From Streptomyces afghaniensis 772 (lineage in GTDB: Bacteria; Actinomycetota; Actinomycetes; Streptomycetales; Streptomycetaceae): a stretch of DNA of 51,795 nucleotides. Position numbers and translations under genes: made by a program. The stretch covers positions 1-51,795 of the forward strand of contig KE354235.1 of NCBI GenBank assembly GCA_000415505.1, given 5' to 3'. The notes beneath the pieces are model-generated. The model was not told the origin of the DNA. It saw nothing but the letters and a program-made list of their open reading frames with translations, and did no database searches. Positions within the stretch are counted from its first letter, which is position 1. Every line of letters starts with the position of its first letter. Shown piece by piece: positions 33,840 through 42,342 of the stretch.

Positions 33840-36800
33840 ATGGCGGGGGAGGCCGGAGTGCGGGCCGATCGGGTCGCGCAGGTCATTGCCGTCCTGCCGG
33901 GCGGTAGTGGCCGCCGTGGCTCGGGCTATCTGATGGCGGCGGGCAGGGTGCTGACCGCGGCGCATGTCATCGCGGACGCGCGCGCCGTGCGCGTGCGGTT
34001 TGATGCCGACCGGCCGGGTGAGCGGATCGTCGAGGCCACCGTGGAGTGGCGGCACGCGGGGACGGACACGGCGGTGCTCGCCGTTCCGGGCAGGGACGGG
34101 GCAGAGGCGGTGGAGGCCGCGCGGTTCGGCCGTGTCGGGGAGAGCGATGCCGTGCTGAGCTGTACTGCCGTGGGCTTTCCGCGGTTCAAGCTGCGGACGG
34201 ATCCCGACGGGACGCGTTATCGCGACGTAGAACATGTCCGCGGGGCGTGCGCGGTGCTGTCCAACCGGCGGGAGGGCACCCTCGACCTCCAGGTGACGCC
34301 TCCCGCCACCGACCCGGACACAGATGCTTCTCCATGGGAGGGGATGTCGGGCGCGGCCGTGCTCAGCAGCGGCCGGATCATCGGTGTCGTTGCACGGCAT
34401 CATCGCTGTGATGGTCCCGGCCGGCTTGCCGCGAATCGTGTGGATCGCTGGGCTGAGCATCTCACAGCGGAGGAACGCCTGCGTCTGGAGGCGCTGCTGG
34501 GCTGTGCGCTCGCCCCCACCGCATTGCCGGATGTCGTCCCGCTGACCGCGCGCGTGCCGGTCCAGGTGCGAGAGGCGTATGAGGCGCAGCTACGAGACAT
34601 GGCACCTGAGGTGCTGGAGGATCGCGACGCCGAACTGCGCCGGCTGGCCGAGTTCTGCGGTGGTCCAGATCCGTATCTGTGGGTGCAGGCGCCCCCGTGG
34701 GCGGGCAAGACAGCGTTGGTCGCGTGGCTCGCACTGCACCCGCCGAGTGGGGTGGTGCCCGTGTGGTTCTTCGTCACCGCCCGCCTGGCTGGCCAGGCCG
34801 ACAGCCCGGCCTGCACCGAGGCATTCGTCCAGCAGCTCGCCGTCGTCGCCGGACGCGAACCGACCCGGCACGCCGCCCCGGCCATCCGTGACGGCGAACG
34901 CCGACAGCTGCTGAACGAGGCCGCGCAACGCGTCGGCCACGACGGTGGCACGCTGCTGCTCATCGTGGACGGCCTGGACGAGGACCTGTCCAGCCGACCG
35001 GGCGGCAGCGGCCCGAGTATCGCCTCACTGCTCCCTGAACGACTGCCACCACACGTCCGCGTCCTGGTCACCAGCAGGCTGAGCCCCGGCCTCCCGGCGG
35101 ACGTCCCGGGGGGCCATCCGCTGCGGCACTGCGCCGTGTTGAAACTCGATACCGTGGCCGCCGCCCGCCACACCGAGCACGAGGCCGTGCATGACCTCAC
35201 CGCCGCGCTGAGCGGAGGCGCTCTGGGACGGGACCTGGTGGGCCTGCTGGCAGCCGCCCACGGCAGCCTGACCCTCTCCGACCTCCGGGAACTCACCGGC
35301 CACCGGCACCTGGCGGTGAAGCAGCGCCTGGACAGCGCATTTGGGCGCATCCTGCGGGAGCGGGCCGACGGCCACGATGGATTCCAGTCCCGGCTCGACC
35401 TCGACGGGGCCCACCCGAGGGCCCATCCCGCCGAGACCGGCGGCTTTCTGTTCGCCCACGAGACCCTGTTCGCCGCAGCGCTCAAGGCGTTCGGCCCGGA
35501 CATAACGGCCTATCGCGAGCGCGTCCATGCCTGGGCCCGGCGGTACGCAGAGGTCGGCTGGCCGACAGACACGCCGGCCTACCTGCTGCAGTTCTACGGG
35601 CGCATGGTCGCCGCCCTCGGGGATGTCGACCGGGCGACAGCTCTGGTCACCGACGTCCGCCGCCATGACCGGATGCGCGAGAGGACCGGCGGTGACACCG
35701 CCGGACTCGCCGAGATCGAGGTGGTCCACGAGTTGGCAATGGACCTGCCCTGCGACGACCTCGGCCCCATGGCCGCCCTGGCGGTGGCCCGTGACCTGCT
35801 GACCCGCCGTAACGGATCGCTGCCCCCGGAGGTGCCGATCGCGCTGGCCGAACTGGGCCACACCCGCCGGGCCATGGAGGCCGCACACGCTGTCTTCAGG
35901 CCGGAGGACCGGGCCCACGCACTGGCGGGCATAGCCCAGGTGCTGGCTGCGAACGGCGACCCGCAGACCGCCGACGTGGCCCGAGAGGCCCTGCGCACGG
36001 TGGACGTCGCCGAGGCGAATCGCTGGGAACTGATGCCGAGCAGCGACCATGCGATGCGCACGGCTGCCGCGGCCTTGATGACGGCCGGCCAGGAGGACGA
36101 GGCATGCGCCCGGCTCGATTCACCGCACGATGCCGATCCCCTCTCCCCGATCAGGACGCGGGTGGCACTTGCGGTGGCCGCGCACCCACGCGCCGCCGAG
36201 CGCGCCACCGGCCTTCTGCGCGAGGCCGTCACGATGGCCCGTGCCCTGCCGCCTGACGAGCGGGTCGAGGCACTGGCCGTGGCAGCCGGGGCGTACGCCA
36301 CTATCGACCCGGCGCAGGCCAAGCGCCTGTACGCCTGGATGCTGCGGCTCGCCAACCGTGCGGAGACGGAGGTGGGACTGCTGACGGCCGTCGCGGTGGC
36401 ACTGCGCGACGTCCGGCCCGAGCAGGCCGCCGACTTCGCGCACAGCGCGCTGGCAGAGCTGCGGATCGAACAGGGGTGGCAGCAGGATGAAGCCGAGTTC
36501 ACCGGGCGCGAATACGAGCCCAGCTACGACTGGATCGTCGACAGCGTCGCGGCGCTGCTGGCCGCGGACTTGGTGGACGAGGCCCAGCAGTTGGTGGAGC
36601 AGGAGGAGGAAAAGCCGATCCTGTGGTTCGCCGAGGATCTGGGGCACGAGCAGCGGGCGATCGCCGTATGCCGTGCCCGCCAGGGGGACGCGGAGACGGC
36701 CTGGCGCCTGCTGGAGATGAGTTGGCGCAGATCTCCGGTGGACGAGCGGCACCCCGAAGGCGCTGCGGCGGTGTCCACGGCTCTGGCAGCCGCGGGCTGC

Positions 36801-37121
36801 GGGCGACAGGCCGAGACGCTCCTGCGTACGGCCGCGGCCCGGCATCCATGGGCGGCGGCCGAAGGATTCGCCGCACTGGCGCGGCACTACGTCGCCGACG
36901 ACCCGGAACACGCCGCACACCTGATGCAGGCGGCCGAATCCGTGGCGGCCCGGTCCAGCCAGGAAGCGGGCGGCACGGATCAGGACATCCGGCTCGCCGT
37001 GCTGGCCACCACACTCGCCGTCCTCGGCCGGTTCACCGACGCCGAACGACTCGCAGACGAGATCGGCACCCCGTGCGCGCGGGCCTGGGCACACGCCGGC
37101 GTCTCGATGGAACACGCCTAG
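33840..37121 (+). CDS. Trypsin-like protease / NACHT-type NTPase / TPR protein (NLR-like), 5' part
   Basis: A 1,093-residue multidomain protein. Residues 10-205 form a trypsin-like protease with His42 (TAAHV), Asp76 (GTDTAVLAV) and Ser170 (GMSGAAV), so the triad is complete. Residues about 245-550 are a STAND/NACHT-type NTPase: P-loop APPWAGKT (Lys290), Walker B LLLIVDGLDED (Asp377) and sensor VLVTSR (408-413). Residues about 560-1093 are alanine-rich helical TPR/HEAT-like repeats. The architecture is sensor repeats, NTPase switch and protease effector, as in NLR-like bacterial immune proteins. The frame ends in mid-repeat at TAG 37119-37121; the repeats continue in another frame. Confidence 0.88.
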   Translation: MAGEAGVRADRVAQVIAVLPGGSGRRGSGYLMAAGRVLTAAHVIADARAVRVRFDADRPGERIVEATVEWRHAGTDTAVLAVPGRDGAEAVEAARFGRVGESDAVLSCTAVGFPRFKLRTDPDGTRYRDVEHVRGACAVLSNRREGTLDLQVTPPATDPDTDASPWEGMSGAAVLSSGRIIGVVARHHRCDGPGRLAANRVDRWAEHLTAEERLRLEALLGCALAPTALPDVVPLTARVPVQVREAYEAQLRDMAPEVLEDRDAELRRLAEFCGGPDPYLWVQAPPWAGKTALVAWLALHPPSGVVPVWFFVTARLAGQADSPACTEAFVQQLAVVAGREPTRHAAPAIRDGERRQLLNEAAQRVGHDGGTLLLIVDGLDEDLSSRPGGSGPSIASLLPERLPPHVRVLVTSRLSPGLPADVPGGHPLRHCAVLKLDTVAAARHTEHEAVHDLTAALSGGALGRDLVGLLAAAHGSLTLSDLRELTGHRHLAVKQRLDSAFGRILRERADGHDGFQSRLDLDGAHPRAHPAETGGFLFAHETLFAAALKAFGPDITAYRERVHAWARRYAEVGWPTDTPAYLLQFYGRMVAALGDVDRATALVTDVRRHDRMRERTGGDTAGLAEIEVVHELAMDLPCDDLGPMAALAVARDLLTRRNGSLPPEVPIALAELGHTRRAMEAAHAVFRPEDRAHALAGIAQVLAANGDPQTADVAREALRTVDVAEANRWELMPSSDHAMRTAAAALMTAGQEDEACARLDSPHDADPLSPIRTRVALAVAAHPRAAERATGLLREAVTMARALPPDERVEALAVAAGAYATIDPAQAKRLYAWMLRLANRAETEVGLLTAVAVALRDVRPEQAADFAHSALAELRIEQGWQQDEAEFTGREYEPSYDWIVDSVAALLAADLVDEAQQLVEQEEEKPILWFAEDLGHEQRAIAVCRARQGDAETAWRLLEMSWRRSPVDERHPEGAAAVSTALAAAGCGRQAETLLRTAAARHPWAAAEGFAALARHYVADDPEHAAHLMQAAESVAARSSQEAGGTDQDIRLAVLATTLAVLGRFTDAERLADEIGTPCARAWAHAGVSMEHA

Positions 37122-38128
37122 AAGGCCACCCGGACGCCCTGCGACTGGCGGAGACGGCGGCGAAGATCGCCGAGGACCTCACCGACGACCCGTTCATGCA
37201 CGATGCCCAGATCGCCGCCGCACAGGCCCTCGGGTGCCTGGGAGCGGCCGAACAGGCGGTGGAGCTCGCCAACTCCGTGCAGCACCCCATCGGAAAGGCC
37301 GACCAGGAAGACCGCGACAAGGCCCTCATGGCCGCCGTCACCGGGTTGTGGGCCTACGACCCCGCCGCCGCAACCGCGGTCGTCGACGCCATGGAGCAGC
37401 GCCTCCTCACCGGCGACGGCGGACTGGACGGCCCCGTCGTGGGCTTCGCCGACCTTCTCGTGGCCGTCGGACACCAGGACTACGAACGCAGTCGGCGGCT
37501 CGCGGACGCCGCACAACGTGCCGCCGAGCGCAAACACCGTCTCGGGAGCGAGGCTCGAGACAGCCGCTACATGGGAGCACGGCCGCAGGACGGGCTGGTG
37601 ATGGGACTGCTCACTGCCGGGTCCGATCCCGCCTGCGCCGGGGAATGGCTTCTCAGGGCAGTGGATCTGTTGGAATCCGAGTCCTCCCGGACATCCTGGA
37701 ACCGCGGCCCCTTGGCCATCGTGTGCGCGGCGCTCGGTGACTACAAGGCCGCCCTGGGCCTGGCGTTCCGCAGCGATCACGGCAGGCGCGCCGAGGTGCT
37801 CACGGAATTCGCGGCCTACGTCGCCGGCGTGCCTGGCACCACCGTGTTCCACGGGAACATCGGAAGCGCTCCGGAGCTGTGGCTGATCCGCCGCTTCGCC
37901 GCACTCGTCATGCCGGCCGAGGCAGCGGAAGGCCGACTGTTGGAGGCCGACGACGGATCGCACACCCTCGCCCCTGACGAGCGGCGAAGCATCGCCTTTA
38001 GCCTGCTGTCGCAGGCACTCCTGGCGGACGGCTGGCACAACGCCGTACCGGTCCTCGCAGACCTCGCCCCCGACGTCGTCATCTCCATCCGAGACGTCGT
38101 CTTCCAGCACCTCGGCCTGGAGGATTGA
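37121..38128 (+). CDS. C-terminal TPR-repeat part of the trypsin-NACHT protein, out of frame
   Basis: This frame carries 335 further residues of the same alanine-rich helical repeats (GHPDALRLAETAAKIAEDL, then AAQALGCLGAAEQAVELAN and QDYERSRRLADAAQRAAERK). It joins the upstream repeats exactly at the TAG: the preceding frame ends ARAWAHAGVSMEHA and this one continues EGHPDALRL. A single missing base near 37110-37121 would fuse both parts into about 1,428 residues. The first ATG in this frame is 37196, without a ribosome site, so independent translation is doubtful. Confidence 0.75.
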   Translation, partial: EGHPDALRLAETAAKIAEDLTDDPFMHDAQIAAAQALGCLGAAEQAVELANSVQHPIGKADQEDRDKALMAAVTGLWAYDPAAATAVVDAMEQRLLTGDGGLDGPVVGFADLLVAVGHQDYERSRRLADAAQRAAERKHRLGSEARDSRYMGARPQDGLVMGLLTAGSDPACAGEWLLRAVDLLESESSRTSWNRGPLAIVCAALGDYKAALGLAFRSDHGRRAEVLTEFAAYVAGVPGTTVFHGNIGSAPELWLIRRFAALVMPAEAAEGRLLEADDGSHTLAPDERRSIAFSLLSQALLADGWHNAVPVLADLAPDVVISIRDVVFQHLGLED

Positions 38129-38135
38129 CACCCGC

Positions 38136-38166
38136 GGGGCGGCCGGTGCACGCGAACGGCCGCCCC
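38136..38166 (+). terminator. Hairpin terminator after the trypsin-NACHT locus
   Basis: A 10-bp perfect stem GGGGCGGCCG / CGGCCGCCCC with an 11-nt loop, 8 bp after the stop at 38126-38128. The following 267 bp up to the pirin gene show no gene or clear repeat. Confidence 0.75.
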
Positions 38167-38433
38167 GGGGCTCTTCTGCTCCCTGGGCGTCAGCCAACAG
38201 CGGAACCTGACCGATATGCACCGGGAGGTTGAGACAACCCCAGATGAAGCAGCGTGAGACACCGCGAAAGCGTCGGCCCGCCCCTGCATCGGGTTGCCAC
38301 ACTGTGGAATCGCCAACCCGCCGCCCCGAGCAAGCGACCCGCTCGGCCACCAACCGATGAGCAGTCGAAGAGCTCTCGACAATGCCCAGCCGCCGCCCAC
38401 TCACCAGCCACCGACCCGCCAACTTCCAGCGGG

Positions 38434-39399
38434 TCAGCGCACTCTTCCCCGCGGCTTCAACGGCACCGGCGGCAGCTCGGGGGCAGGCAACGGGTCCCCG
38501 TCATACCCCTTCACCTCGCCGAACCGTGTCCCTTCCATCCAGTCCCGACGCGCCTGTTCGATCTCCTCCTGGGTCCGTCCGATCCAGTTCCAGAACATGA
38601 TCAGTTCCTCCTCGAACGGCTCGCCTCCCAGCAGCATCAGGCCCGCGTCCGACTCCGCCCGCAGCGGCAGTTCTCTGCGGCCGCAGCCGAGGTAGAGCAT
38701 CGAGCCGGGCAGGACCGGCACGCCGTCCACGTGGGCCTCGCCGGACATGGACAGGACGGCGTACTCGAAGTCCGGTTCCAGCGGGAGGCGTACGTCCGCC
38801 CCCCGGGTGAGGGCCAAGTCGGCGCCGGTGATCGGGGTGTACGCCGTGCCGGGCGAGGTCGCGCCGTCGAGGTCACCGAGGATGAGCGTCGCCTTGATAC
38901 CGGGTGCCGTGACGACCGGCAGGTCGGCGTGGTGTTCGAAGCGCGGGTCGGTGTGGCGGTGGCCGTCCGGGAGGGCGACCCACAGTTGCGCACCGTGCAG
39001 GAAACGGGCGTGCGAGCGGGGACTCTCCTCGGAGTGGCTGATCGCCCGGCCGGAGGTCATCAGGCCCAGTTCGCGCGGCCGGATCATCTGGAGGCTGCCG
39101 GTGGAGTCGCGGTGCAGCACCTCCCCCTCGTGCAGCCAGCTCACCGTCTGGAGGCCCATGTGAGGATGCGGCGGCACCTGCATGCCGGGTTCGTCGGCGA
39201 TGTCGTCGGGGCCGTAGTGGTCGACAAAGCACCAGGCGCCGACCATACGGCGGCCGAGGTTGGGCAGCAGCCTGCGGACCTCGCTGGATTCGCCCAGCTT
39301 GACGTGGCGCGGACTGAGAAGTTCGCGAACCGGCTCGGCTACGACGAAGCCGCGGCCACCGCATAGGGAGGGAGCCGCCTCGCGCTCAAGATTGCTCAT
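38434..39399 (-). CDS. Pirin-family protein
   Basis: A 321-residue bicupin. The N-terminal cupin has VDHYGPDDIADEPGMQVPPHPHMGLQTVSWLHEGEVLHRDSTG with the His/His/Glu metal ligands of pirins. The C-terminal cupin follows from about residue 170. Bacterial pirins act as quercetinases or as oxidative-stress modulators. ATG 39399 was chosen by similarity (MSNLEREAAP). It is divergent from a TPR gene over 157 bp. Confidence 0.88.
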   Translation of the reverse strand: MSNLEREAAPSLCGGRGFVVAEPVRELLSPRHVKLGESSEVRRLLPNLGRRMVGAWCFVDHYGPDDIADEPGMQVPPHPHMGLQTVSWLHEGEVLHRDSTGSLQMIRPRELGLMTSGRAISHSEESPRSHARFLHGAQLWVALPDGHRHTDPRFEHHADLPVVTAPGIKATLILGDLDGATSPGTAYTPITGADLALTRGADVRLPLEPDFEYAVLSMSGEAHVDGVPVLPGSMLYLGCGRRELPLRAESDAGLMLLGGEPFEEELIMFWNWIGRTQEEIEQARRDWMEGTRFGEVKGYDGDPLPAPELPPVPLKPRGRVR

Positions 39400-39520
39400 G
39401 GCGCACAACCTAGTCCGGTGGATGGGCCCGCGTCGCGCGTCATTCGGGCCGCGCCCGGGCTCCCGTGTCGGCCGGCCGCCCTGACCGAGCAGCGGTCCGC
39501 TCTGTAGTGGAATATTAAAC

Positions 39521-39535
39521 CAACCCGTTCGGTTG
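39521..39535. promoter_or_regulatory. CAACC-N5-GGTTG dyad between pirin and TPR genes
   Basis: CAACCCGTTCGGTTG is an inverted repeat with 5-bp arms, located 21 bp before the TPR start beside an AT-rich AATATTAAA stretch that may contain the promoter. Confidence 0.4.
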
Positions 39536-39556
39536 TCGGCCTCGAAGGAGGCACGA

Positions 39557-39916
39557 GTGAACACGACCTACGACGCGACGTACTACGCCCACGGGACACC
39601 GGCGGAGCGCTGGGAGCGCGCGCAGATGTTCTTCGACGCCAAGGACTACGCCGCCGCCGCGCGGGTCCTGGGCGGGCTGGTCGAGGAGGTGCCCGAGCAG
39701 ACCGGGCCGCGGCTGCTGCTGGCGCGCTCCTACTACCACTCGGCCCAACTGCGCCGCGCGGAGGCCGAGTTGCGGACGATCGTCGAGCGGGACCCGGTCG
39801 AGCACTACGCCCGGCTGATGCTCGGCCGCACGCTCCAGCGGCAGAACAGGCACGAGGAGGCGGAGCCGCACCTGCGGATCGCCTCCGCGCTCGCGGGTGA
39901 CTTCGAGCAGCGCTGA
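39557..39916 (+). CDS. Small tetratricopeptide-repeat protein
   Basis: A 119-residue cytosolic protein with about two and a half TPR units (RWERAQMFFDAKDYAAAARVL, GPRLLLARSYYHSAQLRRAEAELRTIV, HYARLMLGRTLQRQNRHEEAEPHLR). It probably mediates protein contacts; the partner is unknown. GTG 39557 is preceded by the strong site GAAGGAGG. Confidence 0.85.
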   Translation: MNTTYDATYYAHGTPAERWERAQMFFDAKDYAAAARVLGGLVEEVPEQTGPRLLLARSYYHSAQLRRAEAELRTIVERDPVEHYARLMLGRTLQRQNRHEEAEPHLRIASALAGDFEQR

Positions 39917-39983
39917 CCGGTACGCACCTGACGGTGCCCGGCTCCCCGACGGGGAGTCGGGCACCTGTGCGTCGGCCGGTCCG

Positions 39984-41394
39984 CTACTGCGCCGGCGTCC
40001 CCGCCCCGTCGGTCCGCCGGTCCCGCCGGTAGGCGATCTCGCCCAGCACGATGTCGACAGCCAGGAAGGCCGCGAGCGGGATACCGAACAGAGGCAGGAA
40101 GTAGCCGAGTACGGCGACCCCCGCGAGCAGCGGTACCAGGATCTGCGGCGGCACCTGCTGCCAGGCGCCGCGTGGGATCGGGCGGCCGAAGGCGCTGCCG
40201 CGGCCGCGCTGCCACCACATGCGGTAGCCCCACACGATCAGCAGGATCAGGCAGAGCGCGAGCAGCATCAGGGCGATCTGGTTGGCCAGGCCGAACAGGA
40301 TGCCGGTGTGCAGGTCGATGCCCCACCGGGTGAGTTTCGCGAGCACCGGGTAGTCGGCGAACCGCAGCACGTCCATGACCTGACCACTGGCCGGGTCGAT
40401 GGCGACGGAGTCCTGTTTCTCGGGCCAGCTGCGCTGCACCTGCTTGACGACGTACGCCGACTTCGCGTCCGCCGGCGGCACGATCTCCACCGGGTCGCCC
40501 AGGCCCTCGGACCGGGCCGCGGCCAGGACCTTGTCCAGGCCCACCCCGTGCGCGGCGTCTCCGGCCTGCCCCGCGGCGGAGCCGTGGCCGGTGTGTTCAC
40601 CGCCCGCCGACGCCGACACCGCCGGGGTGGCCTGCCCCAGCGAGGTCCGCAACTCGTCGATGTTGGCTCCGGCGTAGGCCGACCAGGTCAGACCGGTCGC
40701 CGAGAGGAAGAAGAACCCGGCCGCCGCCCACACGCCGACGCTGCCGTGCAGTCCGAGGGTGCGCCGCCGTCCGTTCGTGCCCCGCACCTTGCGCAGGGCA
40801 CGGCGGCGGGAGAACCACAGCACCAGTCCCCCGGCCGAGATCACCCACAACCAGCTGGCCGCCAGTTCGCTGTACAGCCGGCCCGACTCGCCCAGGTGCA
40901 GGTCCCGGTGGAACTCGTCGATCCAGGTGCGCAGCGGCAGCGCGCCGGTCGAGCCGTACTGGTCGAGGGAGCCGCGCACCTTCGCGGTGTACGGGTCGAC
41001 GAACACGGCGAGGGTGTGTCCGTCGTCGACGCCCGGGACACCCGACAGCATCACCCTGGTCGTCGCGTCCGCCTCGGGTGAGGGCCGTACGGCCGAGACC
41101 GTGCCCTCGGGGTGGGCCTTGCGGGCGGCGGCCACCTGCTCGCTGATCGGCAGCTTCCGCTCGCCTGCGGGGACGGTCAGTTCATGGTCGTACACGATCT
41201 TCTCGGCCTGGAAGGAGGCGGCGTACAGCAGGCCGGTGGTGGCAGCGATAAGGAGGAACGGCGCCACCAGGACCCCGGCGTAGAAGTGCAGGCGGAGGAT
41301 CGAGCGGGCGCAGGGGGGCCCAGGTGTTCTTCGACGGTGCCGGGGTGGCGGGTGGCGGGGCCTCGTCCGTGGTGGTCGAGGGAGCGGTGGTCAT
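39984..41394 (-). pseudogene. PepSY-domain membrane protein (PiuB-like), frameshifted near the N-terminus
   Basis: A PepSY-associated transmembrane protein related to PiuB-type iron-uptake/reductase factors. It has four main helices, a large extracytoplasmic PepSY region (DPYTAKVRGSLDQYGS; RTWIDEFHRDLHLG; RWGIDLHTGILFGLANQ) and a C-terminal TM pair. The start ATG 41394, with GGGAG upstream, encodes TTAPSTTTDEAPPPATPAP then NTWAPLRPL in one frame. The membrane part LRLHFYAGVLVAPFLLIAA is in another. The total length (1,411 nt) is one base too long. The shift lies at 41301-41318, where a run of six G (41313-41318) is the prime suspect. Confidence 0.8.
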
Positions 41395-41526
41395 CGGCAG
41401 GTTCTCCCGGGGACGTCTTCGTGGCCGTTGCGGTGCAGTAGTCGGGCGGAAGGGGGGTCCAGTTCCCGGGGAGGGTGTGTGACGTGCGACACACGAGGGT
41501 GGGGGGTGCCGTGTCATCCTGACGCG

Positions 41527-42170
41527 ATGGGAACTCCGAGCGATCACGCACCCCTGGCCGAGCGGGTCGAGGAACTCCTCGCCGGTGGCGGCCCGTTGCC
41601 CATCGTGGCAGCCGGCGATCCGGTGCTGCGGCGTGGCACCGAGCCGTACGACGGTCAGCTGGGGCCCGCGCTGCTGGCCCGGTTCGTCGAGGCCCTGCGG
41701 ATCACCATGCGCGCGGCGCCGGGGTGGGCCTTGCGGCGCCGCAGGTCGGTGTGGAGCTGAGGATCGCCGTGATCGAGGACCCGGCGCCGGTGCCGGAGGA
41801 GGTGCGGCTGGCGCGCGGGCGGGTGCCGCAGCCGTTCCGGGTGCTGGTGAATCCCGCCTACGAGCCCGTCGGCGGCGCGCGGGCCGCGTTCTTCGAGGGC
41901 TGTCTGAGCGTGCCGGGCTGGCAGGCGGTGGTGGCGCGGCCCGCCGAGGTGCGGCTGACCGGGCAGGACGAACACGGGCACGCGCTGGACGAGGTGTTCA
42001 CGGGCTGGCCCGCGCGGATCGTGCAGCACGAGACGGACCATCTCGACGGGGTCCTGTATCTGGACCGGGCCGAGTCGCGTTCGCTGTCGTCCAACCAGGC
42101 GGTGACGGAGCGCTGGGCTCAGCCGACGCCGGAGGAGGCCGCGCGGGCACTCGGCTTCGAGCTGCCGTAA
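41527..42170 (+). pseudogene. def: Peptide deformylase, broken by a 1-nt deletion
   Basis: The deformylase removes the formyl group from nascent proteins. The first frame (41527-41760) encodes the N-terminal 77 residues, including GDPVLRRGTEPYDGQL. From 41724 another frame continues with motif 1 VGLAAPQVGVELR, motif 2 EGCLSVPG and the metal site QHETDHLDG. Adding one G to the run at 41721-41724 restores PG-VGLAAPQ and a protein of about 214 residues, normal for the Streptomyces form. Either a sequencing error or a recently lost paralogue; Streptomyces usually have several. Confidence 0.85.
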
Positions 42171-42208
42171 CGCCGACTGCCGTCATGACGCCGACCGCCG
42201 CGGAAATT

Positions 42209-42233
42209 CGGAGGCGCCCGGCAGGCGCCTCCG
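42209..42233 (+). terminator. Hairpin terminator after peptide deformylase
   Basis: A 10-bp perfect stem CGGAGGCGCC / GGCGCCTCCG with a 5-nt loop CGGCA, immediately before the promoter-like TACCGT (42235-42240) of the ABC-F leader. Confidence 0.7.
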
Positions 42234-42247
42234 TTACCGTGACGGTC

Positions 42248-42271
42248 ATGTCTACGCCCCGAATTTCCTAG
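42248..42271 (+). CDS. Seven-residue leader peptide (MSTPRIS) upstream of the ABC-F gene
   Basis: ATG 42248 opens a 7-codon reading frame ending at TAG, 71 bp before the ABC-F start. A -10-like TACCGT ends 7 nt before it, so the leader would be translated leaderless. Downstream, GAGGAC (42274-42279) and GTCCTC (42301-42306) can pair. ABC-F resistance genes are often induced by ribosome stalling on such leaders. The coding status is inferred from position, not from homology. Confidence 0.5.
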   Translation: MSTPRIS

Positions 42272-42342
42272 CCGAGGACCCGCTTCCACGCCACCCGTGT
42301 GTCCTCTTGCTTGTTCGGATTGCTAGTTCGGAGCGTTTTCTC
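42272..42342 (+). promoter_or_regulatory. Possible attenuator in the ABC-F leader
   Basis: The leader between the short ORF and the ABC-F gene contains the pairing arms GAGGAC and GTCCTC (42274-42279 / 42301-42306) and a TGCTAGTTCGGAGC segment before TTTTCTC and the ATG. A drug-stalled ribosome on the leader peptide could change this folding. Confidence 0.35.

Noticed and set aside
37100-37125. Programmed -1 frameshift joining the two parts of the trypsin-NACHT protein
   Set aside because: No X-XXY-YYZ slippery sequence precedes the stop; an indel is simpler.
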